This document shows, in pieces, positions 1-13,529 of a stretch of 64,000 nt of DNA. Origin of the DNA: Muraenolepis orangiensis. Taxonomy: Eukaryota; Chordata; Actinopteri; Gadiformes; Muraenolepididae. Position 1 is the stretch's first letter. Every line of letters begins with the position of its first letter. The translations under genes were made by a program, and so were the position numbers. The notes under the pieces were generated by a model. It saw only the letters and a list, made by a program, of their open reading frames with translations. It was not told where the DNA came from and made no database searches. Where the stretch lies: contig CM051006.1 in assembly GCA_027704905.1 (NCBI GenBank), forward strand, positions 1,697,719 through 1,761,718, written 5' to 3'.

Positions 1-230
1 CTCCGCCTTCCCCTTGTGCCCATGAGCAAATCACAGCAGTAATACATGTTGCCCATTCATGGATTCAACCCATATTTTAACCAGTAAAGGCCCACTGTCT
101 TCACCAAATCATCATTACAGCAAAAGGTACAGACAACACAAAACAACACACTCAATACATGTTACAAAATCACCATCATAGTCAAATCTGTACAGAAGGA
201 GGACAGTTAGTTAGGTCCCAGTTATTGTTA
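1..230. other. Unannotated leading sequence
   Basis: No gene, transposon or repeat is recognisable here. The base composition is ordinary and all six frames are short. Confidence 0.5.
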
Positions 231-253
231 AGTGTGTTTGTGTGTCTGTGTGT

Positions 254-292
<39 letters not shown>

Positions 293-355
293 TGTGTTTG
301 TGTGTGTGCGTCTGTGTGTTTGTGTGTGTGTGTCTGTCTGTGTCTGTGTGTGTGG
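231..355. repeat. (TG)n microsatellite, interrupted
   Basis: About 125 bp of TG dinucleotides with scattered TCTG, TTTG and TATG interruptions. The open frames here (Cys-Val or Thr-His repeats) only reflect the dinucleotide and are not proteins. Confidence 0.95.
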
Positions 356-624
356 GCGTGGTTTACAAAATAAGTAAATTAAGAACATACTCTAGTAATC
401 CGTCTGACCTTGGCGGCTAACCTGGAATGCAGGATATTGATTAGTAGGACGGCAAATGCCACAGTGCAGGAAAGAAACAGACAGGATCAATACCATTAGC
501 TTCTCCCAGTGGTTTAACAATGCTAATACTACGTTGTTTTGAGTCAACCAGCCGGCTATAGAAACACTGTTTAGCCTGTGGTTTCATGCTTGTTAAAAAA
601 TATATTTTAGCTTGTTAAAAGTAT
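356..624. other. Unannotated spacer
   Basis: I see no coding or repeat signal between the TG array and the tail of the LINE to the right. Confidence 0.5.
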
Positions 625-1942
625 ATTTACATTTACATTTAGGGCATTTGGCAGACGCTTTTATCCAAAGCGACTTACAAGGTGTACATTAGTTGAAGCA
701 GACAATAGCATAACACTGGGGTATGCAAACATAAAAATACAGCAGTTCACAAGTATTCATTTTAACAAGATGAATAACACAATTTCGTACTGCTAGGTCA
801 CCTGCTTAAGTAGCTGTGATAAGAGCGTGTTATCAACATTAAGGATATACACTTGCTAACATATACAACATGCTAAGAGCTATTAATGTCAGGACTTAAG
901 CAAGTTTAGGGGTTTCACGAAGGAGAAGGAGGGTTCAAGGAGAGTCCAGGTGGACTCTGAACAGGTGGGTCTTGAGTCTCTTGCGGAAGCTGGCGAGGGA
1001 CTCTGCCGTCCTGACATGAGACGGGAGTTCATTCCACCACTGTGGAGCCAGAGCCGTGAAGAGCTGGGTTTTGGACGAGCGATGTTTGGTTGACATTAGT
1101 GAAAGTCGAACAAGTCGCCTGGCAGAAGTTGAGCGGAGCGCTCTGGCTGGGATGTAGGGTTTGACCAACACCTGGAGGTAGGCTGGGGCAGTTCCATTGA
1201 CTGCCCTAAAGGTCAGCACCAGAGTCTTGAATTTGATGCGAGCATTTACCGGAAGCCAGTGGAGATCGCGGAAGAGAGGGGTCACGTGGGAGAATTTCGG
1301 TAGATTGAATACCAGGCGTGCTGCTGCGTTCTGGATGCGTTGGAGGGGCTTGGTTGCAGAGGCGGGGAGTCCCGCCAGGAGAGAGTTGCAGTAGTCGAGG
1401 CGGGTGATGACGAGCGCTTGGACCAGGATCTGCGCCGCTTCACGTGTGAGGAAGGGCCGGATCCTGCGGATGTTGTAGAGGGCAATTCTGCAAGATCGGG
1501 CCACCGCGGTGACGTTGCCATTGCAGGACAGCTGGTCATCTACCACCACACCAAGGTCTCTTGTTGTGGTTGAGGGGGAGACTTGGGTGTTCTCGATGGT
1601 GACCAGTAGGTCCATCTGAGGGCAGCCTTTCCCCGGTATGAAGAGGAGCTCAGTCTTGTCAAGGTTGAGCTTCAGGTGGTTGGCGGCTGTCCATCTGCTG
1701 ATGTCGGCCAGGCATTTAGAGATGCGTGTTGCTATTTGGGTTTCTGAGGGGGGAAAGGAGAGAAACAGTTGAGTGTCATCTGCATAGCAGTGATAGGAGA
1801 AGCCATGAGATGTGATTACAGAGCCTAGCGATTTAGTGTAAAGAGAAAACAGAAGGGGTCCCAATACTGAGCCTTGAGGGACTCCGGTGTCCAGGGTGCA
1901 GGGTTTGGACAGGGAACCGTTCCATGTGACCATGTGACCTGA
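625..1942 (-). mobile_element. L2-like LINE, 5'-truncated
   Basis: A non-LTR retrotransposon in reverse orientation. It starts inside the reverse transcriptase domain at about 1942, and its 3' end lies at about 625. Read on the minus strand, the 3' end gives a fish LINE/SINE tail (TTGTAAGTCGCTTTGGATAA, then GCGTCTGCC) finishing in short TAAATG-type repeats (640-685). Loss of the 5' end is the usual result of incomplete target-primed reverse transcription. The sequence between the ORF stop (935) and the tail is the 3' UTR. Clade assignment to L2/CR1-like elements rests on the RT motifs and the tail; the exact family is not determined. No target-site duplication was resolved. Confidence 0.85.
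935..1933 (-). CDS. LINE reverse transcriptase, C-terminal 332 residues
   Basis: The frame covers the end of the RT palm and the downstream thumb/C-terminal region of an L2-like LINE ORF2. GVPQGSVLGPLLF is at residues 17-29 and the catalytic YADD box at residues 50-53. Further on are the family motifs RLDYCNSLLAG and DLHWLPVNARI, then a C terminus of the form RKRLKTHLFRVHLDSP. The first Met is internal, because the endonuclease and the N-terminal RT are missing through 5' truncation. So this is an open but non-functional remnant. No frameshift or stop interrupts the 332 codons, which suggests a fairly young insertion. In an intact element the protein would copy its own RNA at a nicked target site. 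Confidence 0.88.
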   Translation of the reverse strand: MVTWNGSLSKPCTLDTGVPQGSVLGPLLFSLYTKSLGSVITSHGFSYHCYADDTQLFLSFPPSETQIATRISKCLADISRWTAANHLKLNLDKTELLFIPGKGCPQMDLLVTIENTQVSPSTTTRDLGVVVDDQLSCNGNVTAVARSCRIALYNIRRIRPFLTREAAQILVQALVITRLDYCNSLLAGLPASATKPLQRIQNAAARLVFNLPKFSHVTPLFRDLHWLPVNARIKFKTLVLTFRAVNGTAPAYLQVLVKPYIPARALRSTSARRLVRLSLMSTKHRSSKTQLFTALAPQWWNELPSHVRTAESLASFRKRLKTHLFRVHLDSP

Positions 1943-1980
1943 ACAAGCAAACCCTCACACACATACATCTGTGGGAAAAG

Positions 1981-2234
<254 letters not shown>

Positions 2235-3234
2235 NNNNNNNNNNNNNNNNNNNNNNNNNNNNNNNNNNNNNNNNNNNNNNNNNNNNNNNNNNNNNNNNNN
2301 NNNNNNNNNNNNNNNNNNNNNNNNNNNNNNNNNNNNNNNNNNNNNNNNNNNNNNNNNNNNNNNNNNNNNNNNNNNNNNNNNNNNNNNNNNNNNNNNNNNN
2401 NNNNNNNNNNNNNNNNNNNNNNNNNNNNNNNNNNNNNNNNNNNNNNNNNNNNNNNNNNNNNNNNNNNNNNNNNNNNNNNNNNNNNNNNNNNNNNNNNNNN
2501 NNNNNNNNNNNNNNNNNNNNNNNNNNNNNNNNNNNNNNNNNNNNNNNNNNNNNNNNNNNNNNNNNNNNNNNNNNNNNNNNNNNNNNNNNNNNNNNNNNNN
2601 NNNNNNNNNNNNNNNNNNNNNNNNNNNNNNNNNNNNNNNNNNNNNNNNNNNNNNNNNNNNNNNNNNNNNNNNNNNNNNNNNNNNNNNNNNNNNNNNNNNN
2701 NNNNNNNNNNNNNNNNNNNNNNNNNNNNNNNNNNNNNNNNNNNNNNNNNNNNNNNNNNNNNNNNNNNNNNNNNNNNNNNNNNNNNNNNNNNNNNNNNNNN
2801 NNNNNNNNNNNNNNNNNNNNNNNNNNNNNNNNNNNNNNNNNNNNNNNNNNNNNNNNNNNNNNNNNNNNNNNNNNNNNNNNNNNNNNNNNNNNNNNNNNNN
2901 NNNNNNNNNNNNNNNNNNNNNNNNNNNNNNNNNNNNNNNNNNNNNNNNNNNNNNNNNNNNNNNNNNNNNNNNNNNNNNNNNNNNNNNNNNNNNNNNNNNN
3001 NNNNNNNNNNNNNNNNNNNNNNNNNNNNNNNNNNNNNNNNNNNNNNNNNNNNNNNNNNNNNNNNNNNNNNNNNNNNNNNNNNNNNNNNNNNNNNNNNNNN
3101 NNNNNNNNNNNNNNNNNNNNNNNNNNNNNNNNNNNNNNNNNNNNNNNNNNNNNNNNNNNNNNNNNNNNNNNNNNNNNNNNNNNNNNNNNNNNNNNNNNNN
3201 NNNNNNNNNNNNNNNNNNNNNNNNNNNNNNNNNN
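2235..3234. other. Assembly gap, 1000 Ns
   Basis: Exactly 1000 unknown bases, which suggests a fixed-size placeholder. It separates a CA microsatellite from a 42-bp minisatellite. The left boundary of duplication copy 1 is hidden here. Confidence 0.99.
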
Positions 3235-3775
3235 GTTGTGTGGTTCCTAGGTATGGAGATGAAGACCTGTATCTGTGTTGTGTGGTTCCTAGGTGTGGAG
3301 ATGAAGACCTGTATCTGTGTTGTGTGGTTCCTAGGTATGGAGATGAAGACCTGTATCTGTGTTGTGTGGTTCCTAGGTGTGGAGATGAAGACCTGTATCT
3401 GTGTTGTGTGGTTCCTAGGTATGGAGATGAAGACCTGTATCTGTGTTGTGTGGTTCCTAGGTATGGAGATGAAGACCTGTATCTGTGTTGTGTGGTTCCT
3501 AGGTGTGGAGATGAAGACCTGTATCTGTGTTGTGTGGTTCCTAGGTGTGGAGATGAAGACCTGTATCTGTGTTGTGTGGTTCCTAGGTGTGGAGATGAAG
3601 ACCTGTATCTGTGTTGTGTGGTTCCTAGGTATGGAGATGAAGACCTGTATCTGTGTTGTGTGGTTCCTAGGTATGGAGATGAAGACCTGTATCTGTGTTG
3701 TGTGGTTCCTAGGTGTGGAGATGAAGACCTGTATCTGTGTTGTGTGGTTCCTAGGTGTGGAGATGAAGATACTGT
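3235..3775. repeat. 42-bp minisatellite, 13 units (copy 1)
   Basis: Tandem units of 42 bp containing GTGTGGTTCCTAGGT and GAGATGAAGACCTGTATCTG, in two variants (GGTATGG and GGTGTGG). Forty-two is divisible by three and no frame used has a stop, so long false frames appear on both strands (for example repeated VVPRYGDEDLYLC). The array starts at the gap edge and may continue into it. Copy 2 has 19 units. Confidence 0.97.
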
Positions 3776-3814
3776 GGATCTGGTACAGTATTCATTCCAG
3801 TTGACCAGCAGCGT

Positions 3815-4068
3815 GGTGCTGAGGGGAAGGCACCTGAGGGGGTTGAGGGGAAGGCACCTGAGGGGGTTGAGGGGAAGGCACCTGAGGGGGTTGAGGGGAA
3901 GGCACCTGAGGGGGTTGAGGGGAAGGCACCTGAGGGGGTTGAGGGGAAGGCACCTGAGGGGGTTGAGGGGAAGGCACCTGAGGGGGTTGAGGGGAAGGCA
4001 CCTGAGGGGGTTGAGGGGAAGGCACCTGAGGGGGCTGAGGGGAAGGCACCTGAGGGGGTTGAGGAGCC
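3815..4068. repeat. 24-bp minisatellite, 10 units (copy 1)
   Basis: Ten units of 24 bp built on GGGGAAGGCACCTGAGGGGG, with T or C in the GTT/GCT spacer. It lies 40 bp after the 42-bp array. Frames through it give artificial proline- or arginine-rich peptides. The paralogous array near 46.6 kb has 15 units. Confidence 0.97.
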
Positions 4069-4219
4069 TTTGCTCAGATGTCTGGAGCTTGTCTTGTCTT
4101 GGTGTTGACTGTGAAGAACATCTTCTGTGGAGTTCCCAGCAGAATATGTCCAGATCTCTTCATGCTTATCTCCAATGTCATTGTTGATGTGTTTGGATTA
4201 GGAAAGGTTTGATGACTAC

Positions 4220-4224
<5 letters not shown>

Positions 4225-4260
<36 letters not shown>

Positions 4261-4268
4261 TGTGTTTT
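4225..4268. repeat. (TG)n microsatellite (copy 1)
   Basis: A short TG array. The paralogue at 47141-47216 is longer and interrupted by GTTGGTG and GTGGTG. Confidence 0.9.
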
Positions 4269-5190
4269 TATTTTGACGACCTTTCATGCCCGTAGTGTGT
4301 TCCATATTAAAACAATAAAAACAATACAGCAAATAAAATCAAAAGATAAATAAATGACTAGAGAATAATATCCCAAAGCACACATACAAAAAGCGTTATT
4401 CAAACATAACTTACTAACATCTCCTCCTGAATTTCAAGGTTTTCTTCTCAAACCATTGAAACATGTTTTAAACAATGGATTAACGAGGCCACCATTAAAT
4501 CAAGTGTTGAATTAGGCGTCCCGCAAGGCAAGGAGTGAAAGATAAAAGCAGCCAATCAATGGCCTACGTCTCCGTGTCCTCCCACCTCCGGCAGGTTGAT
4601 GAGGTTAGAGGCAGTGCTACATTCTCGCTCGTTAAGGACCGCTCGTTACGGAGCTGATTAATCTCAGCTGTGAGCGGCGCTGACTCAGCAGGGAGGTTTG
4701 GACCGGGATGAAGCGACACACAGAGACCGGTTCTGCCTGGATGGCCCTGAAGGTGGGACTCTGGTCATCCAGGGACAATACAACGTGTGTATGTTTATTT
4801 ATACCTTGCATTACTGTTATATACTGTAGGGATACCGCAATTTGTGTTTATACAATTTGAGATGGCAATTTAACCTGTTTATTTAGTTTAGTTTATTTCT
4901 CTCATCATTTCTGAGCCTGACACGCCGTGGTGTTGATATTAGGGGAGAGATGGGACGAGGCGACCGCTGGCTGCGTGGTCTGCTTCCCGTCTGCTCTGAG
5001 CTCCGTCTGGTCGGGTTTCACATCCGCACATTAAAAGGAAACATGCTTTTTTGTTTCCGTTGGTATTGCTAAAGGATGCCTACAGGTGAGGCTGCGCACA
5101 GCGGATGAAGAAAGACGTGGAAAGAATAAAACCAAACAAACAGTTTTCCATTCCCTGAATTGCCCAGAAGTGACAAATAAAATCAATTAA
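4269..5190. other. Diverged shoulder of duplication copy 1, no gene seen
   Basis: About 0.9 kb of apparently unique sequence, matching 47217-48130 with many substitutions and small indels. Frames are short, and I see no splice-flanked coding block or transposon protein. Confidence 0.7.
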
Positions 5191-5193
5191 AAG

Positions 5194-5510
<317 letters not shown>

Positions 5511-5918
5511 ATGAAGGGATGTGTAGTTGACCTTTGCTGGGCTCTGTGTTGTGGAAGATGGATGCTATGAACATAGTGGGGTCAAAGGTCACAAAGGGAA
5601 GCAGAAATTAGGTAGTCTAAAGTGGGAATCAACATCACAGAGAACAACCTTCTGGAAACCAGACCGATGTATGTTGTATAAAACGGGTCAGACTCATGTT
5701 AAGCGGCTGAAAAGTTTTGTTTTTATTAAAAAAAAATGTAATTCAGCACAGCTCTGAAGTCCAAGGCCATCATAACCACCCTCTTCATCAGCTGTGCTGT
5801 AGTTCATTTCTGTCTTTATGTTAGATCCATTCAATTAGTTTGAAGGAAAAAACGTTGATCTCAGACGGTGACACGGACCAAACCTGTCACCATGACGCTA
5901 CAGCCAGTTCCATGTTCA
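5511..5918. other. Spacer between GA and CT tracts
   Basis: About 400 bp without a recognisable gene. The few substitutions against 49450-49858 (near 5631, 5728 and 5801) cluster here, marking the left edge of the near-identical core. Confidence 0.6.
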
Positions 5919-7840
<1,922 letters not shown>

Positions 7841-8022
7841 TCTCCCTCTCTATCACTCTCTCTTTCTCTCTCTTTCTATTTCCCTAGTCTCTCTTTCTTG
7901 CTTCTGCTTTCTTATTCTTCCTCTCTCTCTCCCTATCTCGCTCTCTCTCTCTCAGACTCTCTCTCTCTCGCTCTCTCTCTCTCAGACTCTCTCTCTCTGA
8001 CTCTCTCTCTCTCTTTTTCTCA
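7841..8022. repeat. Imperfect CT-rich tract (copy 1)
   Basis: CTCTCT runs interrupted by CAGACT, CGCT and TTCTT steps. The paralogous tract is at 51762-51943. Confidence 0.85.
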
Positions 8023-8198
8023 ATGTATTATCTATCTCTATTATATTATCTATCTACTCTCTGTATCTGCCTCTCACGCATTTTACACAAACACACATAA
8101 ACTAATTCATGAACATTAATGCACGGGAAGAACAACAGAGAGGAGAGGAAACTAGATAAGAGAGTAAAGAATGAGAGAAATTAAAGGGAAAACAGCAC

Positions 8199-8201
8199 AC
8201 A

Positions 8202-8248
<47 letters not shown>

Positions 8249-8255
8249 ACACACA

Positions 8256-8306
<51 letters not shown>

Positions 8307-8347
8307 ACACACACACATACACACACACACACATACACACACACACA

Positions 8348-8379
<32 letters not shown>

Positions 8380-8380
8380 G
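8199..8380. repeat. (CA)n microsatellite (copy 1)
   Basis: About 180 bp of CA with periodic CATA interruptions. The paralogue at 52123-52282 is about 20 bp shorter. Confidence 0.97.
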
Positions 8381-8436
8381 AAACAATCATTACTATACAT
8401 GGACACATATCTTTTAGACTCCTTTTAAGTCAAAAT

Positions 8437-8958
8437 AACTAGGACACTAGGACACACACCTGTCCTCTATTGCACTAGGACACACACCTGTCCTATATTT
8501 CACTAGGACACACACCTGTCCTCTATTTCACTAGAATACACACCTGTCCTCTATTTCACTAGGACAAACACCTGTCCTCTATTTCACTAGGACACACACC
8601 TGTCCTCTATTTCACTAGAATACACACCTGTCCTCTATTTCACTAGAAGACACACCTGTCATCTAGTTCACTAGAAGACACACCTGTCCTCTATTTCACT
8701 AGGAAACACACCTGTCCTATATTTCACTAGAATACACACCTGTCATCTTGTTCACTAGAAGACACACCTGTCCTCTATTTCACTGGGAGACACACCTGTC
8801 ATCTATTTCACTAGATGACACACCTGTCATCTATTTCACTAGATGACACACCTCTCCTCTATTTCAATAATACACACACCTGTCCTCTATTTCACTAGAA
8901 GACAAACCTGTCCTCTATTTCACTAAGACACACACCTGTCCTCTATCTCACTAAAGGA
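8437..8958. repeat. 28-bp minisatellite (copy 1)
   Basis: About 18 diverged units of about 28 bp built on CACACACCTGTCCTCTATTT and CACTAGGA. Variation among units is higher than in the other arrays, so it is probably older. Confidence 0.95.
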
Positions 8959-9058
8959 AACACCTCTCCACAGGCGATGATACCTAACTGAGGTCCAAAC
9001 CCGACTGTGTACTGGGTGTCTTCACACCAGAACATTCCGTCTCTCCAGAACCTACCTA

Positions 9059-9060
<2 letters not shown>

Positions 9061-9107
<47 letters not shown>
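9061..9107. repeat. (TG)n microsatellite (copy 1)
   Basis: A pure TG array of about 47 bp. The paralogue at 52985-53027 is slightly shorter. Confidence 0.95.
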
Positions 9108-9110
<3 letters not shown>

Positions 9111-9307
9111 GGTCTCTCTTACAAAATGTTGGCAAATACCAACACTCAGTCAAATCACAATGTTTATTCTCTCACTGGCTTGACATCCGCCTCAGCTGCT
9201 GACGGTCCTTATCACAATGGATGTGTCACTCGCCCCTACTCAAAAGAACCCAGGAAGGATGGGCTTTTAGCTTTCCCTGGAATCCTTCTTCTAGGTTCCT
9301 TCTCAAG

Positions 9308-9640
9308 GTTCTCCTTTAATCCTCTAGAGAGCTGAGGGTTAAGAAAAGTTTCTCCTTTAAGTCCTTTAGACAGCTGAGGGTTAAGGGGAGTTTCTCCTTT
9401 AAGTCCTCTAGAGGGCTGAGGGTTAAGGGGAGTTTCTCCTTTAAGTCTTCTCGAGGGCTGAGGGTTAAGGGGAGGTTCTCCTTTAAGTTATTTAGACTCA
9501 GGTCTGAGGGTTAAGGGGAGGTTCTCCTTTAAGTTATTTAGACTCAGGTCTGAGGGTTAAGGAGATGTTATCCTTTAAGTCCTCTAGAGAGGAGAGGGTT
9601 AAGGAGAGTTTCACCTTTAAGTCCTCTAGAGGGCTATTTT
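9308..9640. repeat. 42- to 46-bp minisatellite (copy 1)
   Basis: About 7.6 units containing CTCCTTTAAGTCCTCTAGAG and CTGAGGGTTAAGGGGAG. Two central units carry a 4-bp-longer variant (TTATTTAGACTCAGGTC). It is unrelated in sequence to the 42-bp array at 3235. Confidence 0.93.
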
Positions 9641-10107
9641 GGTGGATTATTTATATGAATAAAAATTATGTTAATTGAGGGTAGGATAGTAGTTATGGTA
9701 TTTGACTCCCTACTGAAAGGTTGTGTGTTTAAACCCCAATGTTCAAGTCCAACCTGTAGGTAAGCCTACCAGTTAATTAATGATGACATCCACAAAACAC
9801 ACAAGTCACTTTGAAGTGCTATATGACTAGTCGTGAATAGTAATAGGCCTATATCACACTTCCTGCTTCCGGAGCCGTGAGCAGTGTACTCTTTCTTCCG
9901 GTAGTTACCCCAGATACATGACAAACTGTGGCCGCCTCCCCTCCTCTCTGTTGTTGTAATGTACCGGCTGCTCAACGTCTAAACACAGACAGCCCTACCT
10001 CCGTTTACACCATTACCCAAAGACAAACTCCTCCGCAAGTCTTGTGTGAGGCTGATGAGGAGGATGTAGGTCCCTGGTTTCATGTTCTCAGGGGTAGCAC
10101 GTATGTA
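9641..10107. other. Spacer, no gene seen (copy 1)
   Basis: Nothing recognisable. The short frames here are unsupported. Confidence 0.5.
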
Positions 10108-10372
10108 ATAATAACAACAATGCCGGCTTTTATATAGCGCTTTCATCCAAAGTGCTTTACAAGTCATGTTAAGTCCTCACATTACCCATTCCTACACCGA
10201 CGGCGGAGTCAGCCATCAAGGAGACAGCCAGCATGTCAGGAGCAGATAGGGTTAGGGGGTCTTGCTCAAGGACACCTCGACAGTTTTTTTTGCTAGGAGG
10301 AGCCGGGGATTGAGCCAGCGTCCTTTCGGTTGTGAGGCGACCGCTCTACCTCCTGAGCTAGACTGCCGCCCC
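10108..10372 (-). mobile_element. tRNA-derived SINE (copy 1)
   Basis: On the minus strand the element begins with a tRNA-like head. A box A-like TAGCTCAGGAGGTAGAGCGG lies at 10341-10360 and a box B-like GGCTCAATCCC at 10306-10316. It ends with the fish tail CTTGTAAAGCACTTTGGATG and GCGCTATATAAAAGCC, followed by ATT/GTT-type simple repeats. A TTGCTCAAGGACACCTCGAC segment (plus strand, 10262-10281), common in fish retroposons, lies in the body. SINEs are copied by RNA polymerase III and mobilised by a partner LINE with a similar tail. No target duplication was resolved. Confidence 0.85.
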
Positions 10373-11417
10373 TGCTTGCACTTTGACAAGGAGAGCTTAT
10401 ACGTCTCGAAAAGTGGGCGGAATAGGATAATAATGTCGGGTATGTGTGTGATTAAAAGCGCTGGGCTGATACAGACCAAAACCCGGTATTTTTAGGCTGC
10501 ATCGTGATATACGATATATATCTGTATTTTATACAAATTCCGTTTTAACTCAATGCCACAAGTATGTCACAAGCACTTTTATTTTAAGACAACTCATATT
10601 CACAAGAATAACAGGCATTCCCTTTTAGAAAATATACAGCTGCACACTACATATTAACACGTAAATGAAAAGGTACATTGAAATAATCAAAATCCATCAA
10701 ATAAATAGCCTATATTAAATACATAGGCATACCTCTGCTCCTACACAAAATTGCCTTCGTTATATGGCGATATATCCAGATAGAGCCACAAGACACAATG
10801 TCGGGGAATTGTATGATTTGGATTTAGACTTCTTCACTGTAGTGTTCATTCACTAGTTGAACCACATCGTCTAGACCGACTTTTGGAAGGTTATTCAACG
10901 ATGTTGTCCAGCGATAACTGTCCTCCATGGTGAATGCCAAGGTGAATGCATTCACCGGAACTTGGGATACACTGCTTCAGAGATTTTTAACGGGTACTTC
11001 CGGCGTTCTAATCTAACGTGATATAGGCCTATTGCAGTTGGATTGTTAGGCCCCGCCCACTTGGGCTTGGTTATGCCAGCACAACTAATAAAATTAGTGT
11101 TTTTATTGGTCCCCACCGGACCATGTGAGGTTATATATATATGGCAGCCATGCAGGACTCAGACGTTACTTAGAGAGATGAGAAGCAGAGCCAGGGTTTA
11201 CTAGATTACTAGTGGGGACGTTTGTTACCCTGATGCCTGCCTGGGGTTTAGAACCAGTCCTCCTTTATACCCAGCCCCCATGCCCTCTTCCCCATGGGAA
11301 AATATTAATTTAACCTCCGAGTTGAATTACATTACAATTGTAATGTCGAAAAATAGCCTATTTCTTAAGCATGTATTGGTACTCTAGCCATCCAGAGAAG
11401 GTATATCGAATTGATTC

Positions 11418-11421
<4 letters not shown>
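10373..11421. other. Unique-looking sequence, no gene seen (copy 1)
   Basis: About 1 kb nearly identical to 54293-55340. It is AT-rich with no long frame. A TATATATATATGGCAGCC step near 11135 is not enough to call a promoter. Confidence 0.55.

Positions 11422-11509
<88 letters not shown>
11422..11509. repeat. (GA)n microsatellite (copy 1)
   Basis: A pure GA array of about 88 bp. The paralogue at 55341-55424 differs by two or three repeats. Confidence 0.96.
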
Positions 11510-11514
<5 letters not shown>

Positions 11515-11757
11515 TGAAGGACATTGTGCTGGTAAGGGAGGAGAGTTCTGGAACCAGTGACGTCACAGGACCTCCAGCAGCTGGAAACAATGTACTTAAG
11601 AACAAAACAAGCACACACACTAAGACCAGGTTATCACCAACGAGAGGTTCTGCCCAGGGCTAACACAGCCATGTAAAAGTCAAAAGCCATTGTAAAAAGG
11701 CAGGGGAGCTTAACCATACAGTATGTGACAACACAAGCTCACAAGCTACTTAGAAGT

Positions 11758-11950
11758 GCTGTGCTAATCAGAGGATTCAGCACCGTGGGAGTCCCTCTCT
11801 TCATGCAGTGCTAATCAGAGGATTCAGCACCGTGGGAGTCCCTCTCTTCATGCAGTGCTAATCAGAGGATTCAGCACCGTGGGAGTCCCTCTCTTCATGC
11901 AGTGCTAATCAGAGGACTCAGCACCGTGGGAGTCCCTCTCTTCATGCAGT
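11758..11950. repeat. 47-bp minisatellite, 4 units (copy 1)
   Basis: Four almost identical 47-bp units containing GTGCTAATCAGAGGATTCAG and GTGGGAGTCCCTCTCTTCAT. The last unit has GGACTC for GGATTC. The low divergence points to recent expansion. Confidence 0.96.
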
Positions 11951-12765
11951 GTTTCAGGGATTCTGTTTGAAAGTGAAGCAGTGGGAACACAGCAGGTATA
12001 ATCTACCTCTTGATCGGGTGGTGTCCTCATGGTAAAGAATTATAGATTACAGGGTGTTATGCAGCATTCCCCAAATATAGTCCACAGCACATTTTTATGA
12101 TTGACACTCAGAAGTCAAAGTAATTATTCATGCTTTATATTCCAGAAGCATGCATGCCGTGTATTGTAAGTGAAAATGTAGGCTGTAATAGGTTTTCATC
12201 ATTAGTCATTTCACCATTTGGAAGCACAAACGCCCACTTAGCTGTGGGGCTGACAGTAGCCTAGCTGTTGATCCGCTAAAACAACTCCGCTCTGCTACCA
12301 GACGCAGGAAGACTCGGCCTGAACGCTCTGCCTCCTGACACTCCTGTTACTTCACCATTCATCCAACATCCAGTAATATTTAGTGAGATTCTAATTACTC
12401 TAATCACTGTAATCTGATGCTAATCACTCAATGCAATCGATGGGAACATCTTCCAACTTTTTAAGAATACTTTGAAACTAATAAAGAACGTGAAATTATT
12501 TGAAAACGGATCTGTTGATGAAAAAATATATATTTATATATTTTTATATTTCATGTTATTCTTTTTTGGTTTTATACCACGTGAGGTACTGGAGTCAGAC
12601 AAACAGGTACCAGATTAAATGCAGCTAGAGACCGATGGACACGATCATTGGCTTTGTTTCTTAAGCTGGGAGAAAATGAAAAAGGTAGTAAATGAACAGT
12701 GATCAATTCCCCCTCATTTTACCAGCATTCAGTTTTGATACATTTTTCAGAAGCAAAAGTCTGGC
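11951..12765. other. AT-rich spacer, no gene seen (copy 1)
   Basis: About 0.8 kb without coding potential. An AT-only step (ATATATATTTATATATTTTTATAT) lies near 12528. Confidence 0.5.
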
Positions 12766-13150
12766 ACTAGGGCTGTTGTTCCAACTGTTGTTCTCTGGTC
12801 ATGTAGCACCAGTTCTCTAGGGCTGTTGTTCCAACTGTTGTTCTCTGGTCATGAAGCACCAGTTCTCTAGGGCTGTTGTTCCAACTGTTGTTCTCTGGTC
12901 ATGTAGCACCAGTTCTCTAGGGCTGTTGTTCCAGCTGTTGTTCTCTTGTCATGTCGCACCAGTTCTCTAGGGCTGTTGTTCCAGCTGTTGTTCTCTTGTC
13001 ATGTAGCACCAGTTCTCTAGGGCTGTTGTTCCAGCTGTTGTTCTCTTGTCATGTAGCACCAGTTCTCTAGGGCTGTTGTTCCAGCTGTTGTTCTCTTGTC
13101 ATGTAGCACCAGTTCTCTAGGGCTGTTGTTATTCTTTAGTCGTGTAGCAC
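12766..13150. repeat. 50-bp minisatellite, about 7.5 units (copy 1)
   Basis: Units of 50 bp containing CTAGGGCTGTTGTTCCA and TCATGTAGCACCAGTTCT. Position-specific variants (CCAACT/CCAGCT, TCTGG/TCTTG) shift along the array. One variant differs between the duplicate copies: unit 4 has TCTTGTC here and TCTGGTC near 56856. Confidence 0.95.
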
Positions 13151-13435
13151 CAGTCTCTATTTCATTTTGTGCCTTTCTACTGCATAGACAGCTCCATTTT
13201 ATTAAAAACCCTACTTTCCAGGGGATAAATACTTTGTAACACCTATGTTACATCAGCCACAGCTACACAGCGAGCCTTTTTATATAGTTTACACTGCAAA
13301 ATATCCCACTTATTGCAGTCAGCAAAAACAGCAAAAAAGTGTCTAATATACACTATTAGCATATACATAGCTACACTTCTTATGGTAAGTTGTTAAACCC
13401 CTTCAGTTTATTTGGTAAATCTGCATTCATCCATC

Positions 13436-13513
13436 CGCGTAGAAAGGAGCCAGTTGAGGTGGTTCGGGCATCTAGTGAGGATGCTTCCTGGTCGCCTCCC
13501 AAGGGAGGTTTAA
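13436..13513 (+). pseudogene. LINE ORF2 C-terminal fragment (copy 1)
   Basis: In the frame starting at 13436 the sequence reads RVERSQLRWFGHLVRM, then LPGRLPREV, then TAA at 13511-13513. The LRWFGHLVRM block followed by an arginine-rich tail is a signature I associate with the C-terminal end of a widespread fish non-LTR retrotransposon ORF. In that family it is followed by a GRRPRGRPR-type stretch. This fragment leads directly into the minisatellite to the right, whose unit encodes that same stretch. The clade (possibly RTE-like) is not determined. The remnant is 5'-truncated and non-functional. Confidence 0.65.
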
Positions 13514-13529
13514 CAGGCAAATCCAACTG

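Noticed and set aside
9310..9620. GGGTTAAGGGG as telomere-like sequence
   Set aside because: It occurs once per 42-bp unit, not as tandem hexamers.
11758..11950. CRISPR-like regular repeats
   Set aside because: The units are contiguous 47-bp repeats without unique spacers, in a eukaryotic genome.
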